Assembly (NCBI GenBank): GCA_900541315.1
Contig: UQJF01000005.1
Span: forward strand, 1 to 48,148
Source of the DNA: an uncultured Clostridium sp.
GTDB taxonomy: Bacteria > Bacillota > Clostridia > Lachnospirales > Lachnospiraceae
DNA: 48,148 nt
Reading direction: 5' to 3'
The position numbers and the translations under genes are program-made. Positions 34,691 to 42,786 of the stretch are shown one piece after another. The first letter of the stretch is position 1. Each line of letters opens with the position of its first letter. The notes under the pieces were generated by a model. The model made no database searches. It was not told the DNA's origin and saw only the letters and a program-made list of their open reading frames with translations.

Positions 34691-36412
34691 ATGGATGCAC
34701 ATAAAGCGTTAATTACCAATATTTTTAACAATTCTACGTTGGTGGAAGTTCCTTTTTTTCAGAGATCATATGTGTGGAAAGAAGACCTTTGGGGACGACT
34801 TCTTGAAGATATGGAGTTTGTAGTAAAGACAAAAAAACCACATTTCTTGGGTTCTATTATTCTGAAAGAAGGTCGAAAGCCTAAATTGGGAGAAAACTTT
34901 GCGGATTGCAGAACAATAGTTGATGGTCAGCAACGATTAACAACTTTTTTGATATTTATGAAAGTGCTTTGCTTAAAATTAGGACAGACTGCGTTGTTTG
35001 ATTGCCAATTTAGAATCATGGGTCAAATGATTGCGCTTAGACATGGAAGGAACGACATACAGGCTTTTGAAAAAGTAATGTCATTGAGCAAAGCGGAAAT
35101 AATTGATAATCCAGAGCCGGTGTCCAGAATAATTGGAGCATTTAATTATTTTGTGGAACATATTGACGAAAGTAAGCTGGACATTATGACAATATTTGTA
35201 AATACACAATTTGTTCGTATTGATTTGGATGCGGATGAAGATGAACAGCAAATTTTTGATACAATTAATTCCTTGGGCGTAAATCTAACTACATCTGAAT
35301 TATTAAAAAATTATTTTTTCAATCGAGAGACTGTTGGCGAATATGAAAGAAAATGGGCAGATGTATTTGAAAAAAATGATGAGACTAAAGTATATTGGGA
35401 TAGGGAAATTGAGACAGGACGAATAAAGAGAGCAATTATTGACATATTCTTTGATTCCTATTTTCAATTATTTATTCAGGATAAGCAGTATAATATTTCT
35501 AATGAAGACAAACTTATGTATTCTAGGGTAGACAGGCTTGCTCAGTCTTATCAGCATTTCATCAATAAGTATTGTGGTGGCAATAAAAATATTGTGCTAG
35601 ATCAGATGAAAGAATATGCAGAGTGTTTCAGAAATAATTTGAACCCAAATCAATGTGGAATGAGTATACCGAAGGAAGAAGGTATTGAACGTATAAATGT
35701 TGTGATTTTTGGATTAAAGAATACAACGATGATACCATATATTTTATATATTGCAAAAAACGTGCAGGACAAAAACGAGCTAAATAAAATGTATGGAATT
35801 TTGGAAAGTTATATAATGAGAAGAGTTGTGGTACATGCATCTACTAAAAGTTACAATAATTTATTCACTTCATTGATTTTGAATAAAGTGCTGGATTCGC
35901 AGACTTTAACTTTACGTTTAAAAGGAATTGGTGATGCAACTACATATTGTCCAGATGATAATGAAATGAAAATTGGCTTTGAAACATCAAAACTGGTTAA
36001 TCTGCAATCGAAAGGAATTATTTATTTGCTAGAAAGTAAAATTCGTTCAGACAATAGTTCTACAGCATTGCTTGGATTTAACAATTATAGTTTGGAACAT
36101 TTAATGCCAAAGAAATGGAGAAATAATTGGGGAGCTTGTGCGACAGAAGATGATGCAAAAAAGAGAGATTCTCTATTATTGACATTGGGGAATTTGGCGA
36201 TTATTCCGCAAGCTTTAAATGCATCTATACGTGATGCTGCATGGAATGTAAAAAAGGCGGGGAAGGGACAAAATAAACCAGGCTTACTTTTGTGTGCGAG
36301 CGGACTTTATACATTACATGACGTACTTCAAAAAAATGATTGGAACGAACATGAAATAGAAAATCGTGCAGAATGGCTCTTAGCTAATGCACAGAATATT
36401 TGGAAAATATAG
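34691..36412 (+). CDS. GmrSD-like DUF262-DUF1524 protein
   Basis: 573 residues from ATG 34691 (AAGGAG 13 nt upstream). An in-frame start further up would overlap the previous gene and is less likely. DUF262 (GmrS-like) features: VPFFQRSYVWKEDLWGRLLEDM, HFLGSIIL, IVDGQQRLTTFLIFM and IFDTINSLGVNLTTSELLKNYFF. A DUF1524 (GmrD-like HNH) region near ~467 has SLEHLMPKKW and LGNLAIIPQALNASIRDAAW. GmrSD enzymes cut phage DNA carrying modified bases; related fusions belong to type IV restriction and to BREX-associated BrxU. It lies 20 bp after the MmeI-like gene and ends at a strong hairpin, so the two form an operon. The substrate is unknown. Confidence 0.87.
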   Translation: MDAHKALITNIFNNSTLVEVPFFQRSYVWKEDLWGRLLEDMEFVVKTKKPHFLGSIILKEGRKPKLGENFADCRTIVDGQQRLTTFLIFMKVLCLKLGQTALFDCQFRIMGQMIALRHGRNDIQAFEKVMSLSKAEIIDNPEPVSRIIGAFNYFVEHIDESKLDIMTIFVNTQFVRIDLDADEDEQQIFDTINSLGVNLTTSELLKNYFFNRETVGEYERKWADVFEKNDETKVYWDREIETGRIKRAIIDIFFDSYFQLFIQDKQYNISNEDKLMYSRVDRLAQSYQHFINKYCGGNKNIVLDQMKEYAECFRNNLNPNQCGMSIPKEEGIERINVVIFGLKNTTMIPYILYIAKNVQDKNELNKMYGILESYIMRRVVVHASTKSYNNLFTSLILNKVLDSQTLTLRLKGIGDATTYCPDDNEMKIGFETSKLVNLQSKGIIYLLESKIRSDNSSTALLGFNNYSLEHLMPKKWRNNWGACATEDDAKKRDSLLLTLGNLAIIPQALNASIRDAAWNVKKAGKGQNKPGLLLCASGLYTLHDVLQKNDWNEHEIENRAEWLLANAQNIWKI

Positions 36413-36440
36413 AATATTCCCAATCCATAAAAGCTGAATG

Positions 36441-36503
36441 AAAACCAATATGTGAATTTTACATGTGTTACAAAATTTGTAAAATTTTCATATTGGTTTT
36501 TTT
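36441..36503 (+). terminator. Long hairpin terminator of the defence operon
   Basis: 36441-36463 pairs with 36478-36500 (23-nt arms, two mismatches), followed by T residues. It starts 28 bp after the GmrSD-like stop. Confidence 0.85.
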
Positions 36504-36738
36504 GGTAATCTGTAAAAATTATAAATTTGGATATCGAGTAGGGTTTCGGATTTTTGATTTTTATGTATTTTTCAATTTTGGATATGGCTCCGAAATTGGC
36601 AATTTTGCGGAAGTGTATCCACACTTCCTGTCCTTGCTGTTTTTATAATCACATGGTGATTTCACAGGGATATAGGGCTGTTTAGCCTATTTTTTCTCCC
36701 TGTGCTGTGACCGAAGAAATTCGAGGAACCAATTATAT
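36504..36738 (+). other. Gene-free region before the tandem RNAs
   Basis: No convincing coding sequence. A nested hairpin is visible: CACAGGGA (36663-36670) with TCCCTGTG (36697-36704), enclosing a smaller TAGGGCT/AGCCTA stem. It could end a transcript or form the 5' part of the RNA region that follows. Confidence 0.4.
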
Positions 36739-36879
36739 ATTTATGCTGAATGTGAGGAACTGGGGAGCACAATCCTCAGCAAGAATCCTACGTCCGGAAA
36801 ATATCATATTGCTAAAATAGCGATATGGTATTACCGGGGTGGATCTTGCTCTAGTGTATACTGAGACCTCGGCATAAAT
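36739..36879 (+). ncRNA. Structured RNA candidate, unit 1 of a tandem pair
   Basis: Nested stems: P1 ATTTATGC (36739-36746)/GCATAAAT (36872-36879); P2 GAGG (36754)/CCTC (36867); P3 AGCAAGA (36778-36784)/TCTTGCT (36844-36850); P4 CCGG (36794)/CCGG (36834); P5 a 14-bp hairpin (36801-36814 with 36818-36831) that is closed in RNA by two G-U pairs. A GGGGA strand precedes P3. Unit 2 repeats the P3-P4-P5 layout with different stem bases, as in a conserved RNA. I do not recognise the family. Strand is inferred from the wobble pairs and the neighbouring genes. Confidence 0.6.
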
Positions 36880-36885
36880 AGAAAA

Positions 36886-36985
36886 ATGGGTTTGGGGAAT
36901 CCCCAGCAAGATGAAAACCTGATAAGAGAATATTGTGATGAAAGACAATATTGTTAAACACAGGTGGATCTTGCTCTGGGGTAAG
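36886..36985 (+). ncRNA. Structured RNA candidate, unit 2 of a tandem pair
   Basis: GGGGAATC leads into CCCC plus AGCAAGAT (36905-36912), which pair with ATCTTGCT (36968-36975) and GGGG (36978-36981). P4 is ACCTG (36917)/CAGGT (36961). P5 is AATATTGT (36929-36936)/ACAATATT (36945-36952). The unit shares GGGGA, CAGCAAGA and GGTGGATCTTGCTCT with unit 1, while the inner stems differ but stay paired. No open frame or terminator with a T-run is seen inside. Confidence 0.6.
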
Positions 36986-37602
36986 AAAGAAGTATCTTTA
37001 TATTATCAAAATGATATTTGGAGTTTATGTTGTTGGAAAGTCGTAAGCAGGAAGATAACTTCAAGTTGTTGGTGCAAATATAATGAATAGAAGTGTCCAG
37101 TACATTTTTGGTGATGGGTATTTTGGTGGAATCCATTTTTATTTATTTTTGAATAATAAAATTTTGAATCTGCAGCCGATTCTGCCTGCCGGACAATGTT
37201 TTTAGATATCTGTAAACGTCACGGACTGGAACTTGATGAAGAACCATCGGATGATGGAAGAAAGTATTTGGAAACACGATAGAAGCAAACGCTGTACTTA
37301 TCGTCTTGTCTGTCAGGGAAGATTATTAGGGATTAACCAGAGAGATATCGGCAGAGAAAACAGAAGTGATAGACAATGATATTTGTTAGATATGCTTCTT
37401 GTCGTTGGCTGCATCATATTAAAACGCTTTTTACGTTAAAAAAGTGCTGTGATCACAAGGCTTTTTGCAAGCAAAAATGAAAAGGCTATATATAGGTAGC
37501 CTGTGAAACTGGAAGTGCCCATTTTGGGCCTGATTTAAAGAATAATGTTCTGACAGAGACCAATGGAATGACTCTCTGCTGGGGCTCCAAAAGAAAGGAA
37601 AA
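36986..37602 (+). other. Degenerate region with mobilisation-gene relics
   Basis: There is no intact gene here apart from the relic at 37160-37282. Short open stretches near 37290-37380 (YRLVCQGRLLGINQRDIG) look like pieces of decayed genes. The 3' part leads into the TnpW-like gene. Confidence 0.4.
37160..37282 (+). pseudogene. Relic of a Mob/Pre-type relaxase or plasmid recombination protein
   Basis: The frame reads FLDICKRHGLELDEEPSDDGRKYLETR and then stops. This resembles a segment near the C-terminal part of MobV/Pre-type plasmid recombination proteins of clostridial elements (FLxICxxHGLxxDxEPxxGGRxYLEKQ). I recall this pattern from family knowledge and could not search. No catalytic domain is present. 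Confidence 0.35.
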
Positions 37603-37776
37603 ATGATTATGGAAAAAATGATGAATACAAAAACAGAGGGTAACACATTTACAAAGAAAATCGGGCAGACAGTCTATGTTGTCCGTTATCATTTCAATGA
37701 AAATGCAAAGGAAACAATGCAGGAGAAGATTAACCGGATGCTGGTTACAGAAGCAAGTCGACAGGCAGTGTATTAA
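37603..37776 (+). CDS. TnpW-like transposon-encoded small protein
   Basis: 57 residues. The core TFTKKIGQTVYVVRYHFNENAKETMQEKINRML matches the TnpW pattern (FTKKIGxTxYxVxxHFSxxxKExxxxKIxRL) known from Tn4451/Tn1549-type elements. AAAGGAAAA lies just before ATG 37603; a second in-frame ATG follows at 37609. The role of TnpW is unknown. Here it appears as a leftover next to relaxase relics. Confidence 0.65.
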   Translation: MIMEKMMNTKTEGNTFTKKIGQTVYVVRYHFNENAKETMQEKINRMLVTEASRQAVY

Positions 37777-37855
37777 AATTAGGTGGATGTAATTGAAGAA
37801 AAAATATGATATCATGTGAGTAACAAATCGGAATTTAAAGAGGAGGAATAATGCA

Positions 37856-38467
37856 ATGAACTTCTTTGAAAATACTCGTAAGCCACAAGGCTTCGGCGGA
37901 AAATTGATGACGAAGATGATGAACATCGGTCACGCCAAGTTATCACAATGGGGATTCTCAAATATCTCAGTGAATCCGGACGCTACGGTACTGGATGTTG
38001 GTTGCGGAGGCGGTGCAAATATTGTAGCCTGGTTGGGCAAATGCGGAAATGGACATGTGACAGGAATGGATTATTCGGAGGTCAGCGTGGCAGAATCTCA
38101 AAAACTGAACGCCACCGCCATTAAACAAGGGAAATGTTGCGTGGTTCAAGGTGATGTATCTGCTATCCCTTTTCCTGATGCGGTTTTTGATTATGTATCT
38201 GCTTTCGAGACAGTTTACTTCTGGCCTGGATTGGAAAAATGTTTTTTTGAGGTAAATCGGGTTCTGAAAAACGGAGGGACATTCCTGATTTGTAACGAAT
38301 CTGACGGAACGAATGCCGCAGATGAAAAATGGACAAAGTTGATTGATGGTATGAAGATTTACACCTCTGATCAACTCATTGCTGCTTTGAAAGAAGCAGG
38401 TTTTACAGAGATAAAAATGTATTCAAATACAAAAAATCATTGGATAAGTATTGTTGCAACGAAATAG
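37856..38467 (+). CDS. Class I SAM-dependent methyltransferase
   Basis: 203 residues. Motif I VLDVGCGGGANIVAWL is followed by VTGMDYSEVSVAESQ (acidic residue binding the SAM ribose), VQGDVSAIPFPDAVFDYVSAFETVYFWP and VLKNGGTFLICNESDG. This is the Methyltransf_11 small-molecule type. There is no NPPY/NPPF motif, so DNA adenine methylation is unlikely. AGAGGAGGA precedes ATG 37856. The substrate is unknown. Such genes are common cargo of clostridial elements. Confidence 0.85.
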   Translation: MNFFENTRKPQGFGGKLMTKMMNIGHAKLSQWGFSNISVNPDATVLDVGCGGGANIVAWLGKCGNGHVTGMDYSEVSVAESQKLNATAIKQGKCCVVQGDVSAIPFPDAVFDYVSAFETVYFWPGLEKCFFEVNRVLKNGGTFLICNESDGTNAADEKWTKLIDGMKIYTSDQLIAALKEAGFTEIKMYSNTKNHWISIVATK

Positions 38468-38843
38468 CTAATTTCCTGTTTGTAGAATTCAAAAATTTAA
38501 TATGAAATGTGAGATAGAGCGTATGGAAATAATCTATACGTTCTATTTTTTGCCTTTTTTGAAAAAGTGATTCAAAAACTATTGACATTTTGTTACTGGT
38601 AGAAGCAGATGGTTATAAAAAGCTTTTGATAACTATGAGTGCAAAAACAGATAGCTGCGAAAATTTATTATGAGCTAATAGCAAAATTTGATATTTTGTG
38701 ATATTGAGGGTATGGGGAATCGTAATCTCCATCAAGTTTGTCAGAGAATCATAATCCAGAAATGGAATTTTGAGTTACTCTAGGCGATACTTACTTTAGA
38801 AAAATGATTAGCCATAATGAGTTGGAACGTGGGAGGAGGAAGT
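38468..38843 (+). other. Gene-free stretch with terminator and a possible third RNA unit
   Basis: No coding sequence is supported. A terminator lies at 38514-38551. At 38711-38736 a GGGGAATC ... CTCCATCAAG segment, with CTCTAG about 50 nt further on, echoes the GGGGA ... CAGCAAGA ... CTCTAG layout of the tandem RNAs at 36739-36985. The inner pairing is not preserved, so it may be a decayed copy or chance. Confidence 0.3.
38514..38551 (+). terminator. Terminator of the methyltransferase gene
   Basis: ATAGAGCGTATGG (38514-38526) pairs with CTATACGTTCTAT (38534-38546), with G-U pairs, followed by T residues. Confidence 0.8.
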
Positions 38844-38879
38844 GCAAAAAAAAGAGAGAGCCATAAGTAACTCTCTCTG
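38844..38879 (-). terminator. Terminator of the XRE repressor gene
   Basis: Read on the minus strand, AGAGAGAG pairs with CTCTCTCT (38853-38860 and 38871-38878 on the plus strand) and is followed by eight or more T residues. It begins 17 bp after the stop of the XRE gene. Confidence 0.88.
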
Positions 38880-38895
38880 TGATAAAATCAAAAAG

Positions 38896-39693
38896 TTATA
38901 GTATCAGTGGTTCGGTAAGATTACAAAAATCCTTAACAGGAATATTTTCTTTAAGTGGTAAAGCTGTCTCTAAAAAGGTTTCGTCTGCAAATCTTTCGAG
39001 TTCAGAATCAAAATGTATAATTGAAGCATTTGTATTTAATTGATATGGCGGAATTGTAACAAAATAATCATAATCTTCGTAAGAAGGAGTGGCGCAAGAA
39101 ACTTTGATTTTTCCGCCCAATTTCAATTTTGCAAATTCTCCATAAATGGCAGTTAAGGCTTTTTTTCTTTCTTCATCAGAAATAATTCTATCTACATATC
39201 TAATGTACCAATAATCTATATTTCCCTCTTTTAATTCAATTAAATAATCGTATGATCTGGGTGTTCCGGATTTTATTGTCCATTCAACTTTATGCAGACT
39301 TGTCATCATGGAAAGTCCACGCATTAAGGTAGAAAAAAATTTTTCATGCACCTGAACAGTAGAGAGATCCAGAGAAAATCCATTGTCTGCAATTATCTTT
39401 TTCCGTTCCCGTATTTTCTTAGAAGAATATCCCGTTGCATCATATAATTCTTGGATAAGTTCTGGATCATCAATGGCTTTTGCAATTTTATCAATAGTGC
39501 TTTTATATGGTCTTCCAGATCGGGCACCGTTGAGCATTCGTGAAATGGTTGCATTATTTAAGCCTGTTTGTTCAGATAATTCTTTTTGTGTTTTTTTCTG
39601 TAAAATGATTTGAAGTATATTGATGAATCTTTCCTGATCGTAAACGCTGTCAGGATTTATTAGTGTGCCTGAATTTGATATAAATTCGTTCAT
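38896..39693 (-). CDS. XRE-type repressor divergent from the recombinase operon
   Basis: 265 residues. The helix-turn-helix (~25-75) is LQKKTQKELSEQTGLNNATISRMLNGARSGRPYKSTIDKIAKAI. The C-terminal ~150 residues are a separate mixed alpha/beta domain (VEWTIKSGTPRSYDYLIELKEGNIDYWYIRYVD) that could sense a ligand or DNA ends. I cannot name it. GAGGAG precedes the ATG. It faces away from the tyrosine recombinase operon. Three copies of a GTCAAAGAAGTCAA site lie in the 240-bp gap, one by each start and one next to the recombinase promoter, so it probably represses both itself and the recombinases. Confidence 0.78.
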   Translation of the reverse strand: MNEFISNSGTLINPDSVYDQERFINILQIILQKKTQKELSEQTGLNNATISRMLNGARSGRPYKSTIDKIAKAIDDPELIQELYDATGYSSKKIRERKKIIADNGFSLDLSTVQVHEKFFSTLMRGLSMMTSLHKVEWTIKSGTPRSYDYLIELKEGNIDYWYIRYVDRIISDEERKKALTAIYGEFAKLKLGGKIKVSCATPSYEDYDYFVTIPPYQLNTNASIIHFDSELERFADETFLETALPLKENIPVKDFCNLTEPLIL

Positions 39694-39705
39694 TCAAATC
39701 TCCTC

Positions 39706-39722
39706 TTGACTTCTTTGACTTT
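39706..39722 (-). promoter_or_regulatory. Operator copy A (9-bp direct-repeat site) near the XRE start
   Basis: On the minus strand this reads AAAGTCAAAGAAGTCAA. A further half-site (AAGAAGTCAA on the minus strand) lies at 39730-39739. It sits immediately upstream of the XRE ribosome-binding site, fitting autoregulation. Confidence 0.6.
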
Positions 39723-39821
39723 GTATAAATTGACTTCTTGTATTTTATCTTATCAATTATATCCCTAAAAATCAATTTAAAACATAAAGAAATCAAAAAA
39801 TGCTTTATTGATATTCCTTTA

Positions 39822-39838
39822 AAAGTCAAAGAAGTCAA
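39822..39838 (+). promoter_or_regulatory. Operator copy B upstream of the recombinase promoter
   Basis: AAAGTCAAAGAAGTCAA, identical to copy A in the opposite orientation, ends 8 bp before the -35 box. Confidence 0.6.
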
Positions 39839-39846
39839 AAACGTAA

Positions 39847-39874
39847 TTGACATTTTGACATCTTTGTGTATAAT
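39847..39874 (+). promoter_or_regulatory. Promoter of the tyrosine recombinase operon
   Basis: TTGACA (39847-39852) and TATAAT (39869-39874), both perfect consensus hexamers with 16-bp spacing. It lies between operator copies B and C, so a strong promoter appears to be kept shut by the repressor. Confidence 0.85.
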
Positions 39875-39884
39875 GTAAATCAAG

Positions 39885-39909
39885 AAGTCAAAGAAGTCAA
39901 ACAAATCAA
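39885..39909 (+). promoter_or_regulatory. Operator copy C overlapping the transcription start
   Basis: AAGTCAAAG, AAGTCAAAC and AAATCAAAA follow each other as three 9-bp direct repeats, beginning 10 bp after the -10 box and thus covering the start region. Confidence 0.65.
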
Positions 39910-39933
39910 AAAGAAAGGAAGGAGGGCTGTGGA

Positions 39934-41037
39934 TTGAAATATAGGGTTGTTTCGGTTTTGAAAGATAATAGACCACGTTTTTTGATTACTTCTGATATTG
40001 AAGAAATTGAAATCCTTCCATCAAAGTATTTGAAGCATCTGGATCAGATTAATGCTTCTCCGAATACTGTAAAATCCGCCGCCTTCGCACTTTCATATTA
40101 TTACAATTATCTGCAGGAGCAAACGATAGGATTGGATGAGATTACATTGTTATCCTATTCAGAGCAGAATAAACATTTTATCGATTTCTTGTATTGGGTT
40201 AAGAGTGGAAAGCATACTGAGCATAATACACAGACGAGTAATAAGACCTGCAATATGTATCTTGGTGCAGTCTTCAGATACTACCAGTTTTTGGCACTGG
40301 AAGATGTTTTGCCAATGCTTAAAGTCTTACGAGTAAAAAAAGTATCGTATTTTGACAGTATGGGAGTAAATCATCAAAATGCAGTGAATTCGTTTAAAGG
40401 TTTCTTCAAAGAAGAAGAACCTAATCTGGAAGAAATAACATCCGAAGAAATACAGGAGCTGATAAATGCCTGTTCGAATGATAGAGATCGATTGCTGATA
40501 GCAATGATGGCAGAAACCGGTCTTAGATTAGGGGAAATTCTGGGAATCCATTATACCGAAGATATTGATTTTAAAAGAAGGACGGTTCGGGTAAGGTATC
40601 GTGAATCCAATACCAACTTGGCAAGAGCAAAAAATGCAGAATATAGAATGGCTTTGTTAAGTAATACAACTTTTGAGTTCTTGGTTAAGTACATTTCTGA
40701 TAATCGAAAAAGTCTGATGAACTCGGAGTATCTATTTACAAAATTGACTGGAAAAAACAAAGGAGAGCCATTAGATGCGGATTCTGTGTATAGCATGTTG
40801 AAAAGGCTATCCAAAAAAACGGATATCAATTCCCATCCGCATCAGCTCCGACACTATTTTGCGGAGGAAAGAAGAAAAGAAGGATGGGATTTGAATGACA
40901 TTCGTTTTGCCCTGGGGCATAAGAAAGTTGAAACTACCATTAAATACTTGGGTGAAAATAATGAACGATTGATAGAAGCGACAGATCAATACTACTCAAA
41001 TAATGAAGATTTATACCAAATTGCAGATTTTCTGTAA
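39934..41037 (+). CDS. Tyrosine recombinase 1 (Tn554 TnpA-like)
   Basis: 367 residues, close to Tn554 TnpA (361). The N-terminal SAM-like core-binding domain (~35-150) is followed by a catalytic domain with ETGLRLGEILG (first Arg), HPHQLRHYF (HxxR), LGHKKVETTIKYL (GHxxxxTTxxY, nucleophile Tyr). All catalytic residues are present. The start is TTG 39934 after GGAAGGAGG; TTG starts also occur in the next gene and probably limit expression. First gene of a four-gene operon under the strong promoter at 39847. Confidence 0.88.
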   Translation: MKYRVVSVLKDNRPRFLITSDIEEIEILPSKYLKHLDQINASPNTVKSAAFALSYYYNYLQEQTIGLDEITLLSYSEQNKHFIDFLYWVKSGKHTEHNTQTSNKTCNMYLGAVFRYYQFLALEDVLPMLKVLRVKKVSYFDSMGVNHQNAVNSFKGFFKEEEPNLEEITSEEIQELINACSNDRDRLLIAMMAETGLRLGEILGIHYTEDIDFKRRTVRVRYRESNTNLARAKNAEYRMALLSNTTFEFLVKYISDNRKSLMNSEYLFTKLTGKNKGEPLDADSVYSMLKRLSKKTDINSHPHQLRHYFAEERRKEGWDLNDIRFALGHKKVETTIKYLGENNERLIEATDQYYSNNEDLYQIADFL

Positions 41038-41055
41038 AAGGAAGGAGGGATTACC

Positions 41056-42786
41056 TTGGCAATATTAAAAATTGTTCCTAAGTTATATCAGGAAAAAATA
41101 TCCGAGAAATTAAAGGAAGAAATATCTTTAGTTACGAATGGAGAAGCAAAATACTATAACCGGTTATACAAATTTTTCCAGTATACAGATATACAGTGTA
41201 CTGCAGATATTAACTATGAAACGAGAAAAATGTATATGGATTCTCTTGAAAAAGAGGATATTTCAGAAAAATATAAAGCGGAATTAATGAGCTTATTTGA
41301 TCGTTTAAAAATAGAAAATATGCCGGATGTCTATTCACAAGGAAATCCCTTCTTTGTAGAACAGGAGTTTTTTAAGCAAGACAAATTGTTTTTGCTGTAT
41401 GTCCCCAATAAGAAGAAAGCACAATCTTTTCGTCAGGTGGTCGATAAGAATGATTTGTTATGGGACTTAACGAGGATACATTCATCACAGTTGGTGCGAC
41501 AGACAAAAATATTGCTGTGTGAAATTCTGAATATGGATAAGGTACAAAGACATCGAAGATATTTTTTAGAACCATTAAAAGCACTTATACGGTTTTGCGA
41601 TAAGTACGGAATAGATGATATTGAAGAAATGGAACAGGCAGACGAAAACAGATTTTATCTGTATTTAAACAAGGAGTCGGAAATTATAAAAAAACAGGCT
41701 TCTAAGATTGTTGAGTTTGCGAGAAGAACGTTATTTCTAACAGATTCAGAGACAAATTGGCGAGCGTGTATCTGGTATATGGATAGGTTTCAGTTTGATA
41801 AATCGAGAATCAATGCCAGTTCACCTGTTAAAAGCCTTTCGTTTATTAATATTTACGAAAAAGAAAATCGTTGGTATTTACAATTATACGCAAAATATTT
41901 GGTCGGGATATCTGATCTGTCTTTATCAAATATCCGAAATACAATAAGTTTTATTTCACAATTTTTAAAATATCTGGATGGACAGAGTAAGAAAGTAACT
42001 GAACTGGAGATGCAAGATATAGCGGATTATGTGTCTGTTTTGGATGAGTCCGATATTAAGTATTCCACTTTTAACCGATATATCACACATATGCATACAT
42101 TTCTACAGTTTTTGAAAATGAAAAATATTGAAGTGTTGAAGTTTTATCCGGAACGATTTTTAAAAAAAGGTTTTTCGGAACACAATGAAAGAAGTGTTCC
42201 AGAAAAAACAATTGCTCATCTAATTAAGGAGCTGCCGGCATTCCCAGAGCATTTACAGTTGATGTATTTGATTTTGTTTTGCACAGGAATTAGGAAAAGC
42301 GAGGTTTGTACAATAAAATCGGGAGCCTTTTATTCACAAGGCAATGAGAATTGGATGCGCATATATCAAAGCAAAATGCGGAGAGAAAAAGTCATTCCTG
42401 TTCCCAGTTTATTGGTTGGACTGGTGAATGATTATGAAAAAAAGTACGGAATAAAAAATGGGGAGTATTTATTCAAAAATAAAAAGGGTGGTGCATTTAA
42501 TGGACAGACATTTTCAAATCAGATGATTCGGGAGTGTAAGGCTCGTGGGATTGCCTGCGGAGATTATATCTTTAGAGCACACGATTACAGACATAACCTT
42601 GCAACTTCAATGTACGGAAATGGGGTTTCTATACAAGGGGTACGAGATTATCTAGGACATTCAAGTGAGAATATGACAAAACAGTACATTGATTTCATGC
42701 CGGAACGTATTGTATCGGCTGAAGATAAATATTTCTCTAAAAATCAGTCATTTAAATTGAAAGGAGCAGAAGATGATGAAAGGTAA
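41056..42786 (+). CDS. Tyrosine recombinase 2 (TnpB-like)
   Basis: 576 residues. A long N-terminal region (~1-330) of unknown fold precedes the core-binding and catalytic domains. Catalytic features: FCTGIRKSEVC (first Arg), RAHDYRHNLAT (HxxR), YLGHSSENMTKQYIDF (GHxxxxMTxxY). Tn554 TnpB is a comparably long tyrosine recombinase. The start is TTG with GGAGGGA upstream, 18 bp after recombinase 1. Its end overlaps recombinase 3 by 14 bp. Confidence 0.87.
   Translation: MAILKIVPKLYQEKISEKLKEEISLVTNGEAKYYNRLYKFFQYTDIQCTADINYETRKMYMDSLEKEDISEKYKAELMSLFDRLKIENMPDVYSQGNPFFVEQEFFKQDKLFLLYVPNKKKAQSFRQVVDKNDLLWDLTRIHSSQLVRQTKILLCEILNMDKVQRHRRYFLEPLKALIRFCDKYGIDDIEEMEQADENRFYLYLNKESEIIKKQASKIVEFARRTLFLTDSETNWRACIWYMDRFQFDKSRINASSPVKSLSFINIYEKENRWYLQLYAKYLVGISDLSLSNIRNTISFISQFLKYLDGQSKKVTELEMQDIADYVSVLDESDIKYSTFNRYITHMHTFLQFLKMKNIEVLKFYPERFLKKGFSEHNERSVPEKTIAHLIKELPAFPEHLQLMYLILFCTGIRKSEVCTIKSGAFYSQGNENWMRIYQSKMRREKVIPVPSLLVGLVNDYEKKYGIKNGEYLFKNKKGGAFNGQTFSNQMIRECKARGIACGDYIFRAHDYRHNLATSMYGNGVSIQGVRDYLGHSSENMTKQYIDFMPERIVSAEDKYFSKNQSFKLKGAEDDER

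Noticed and set aside
36463..36648. A 61-codon open frame after the GmrSD-like gene
   Set aside because: It starts within the terminator hairpin, has no ribosome-binding site and encodes a Phe/Tyr/Ile-rich sequence typical of translated AT-rich DNA.
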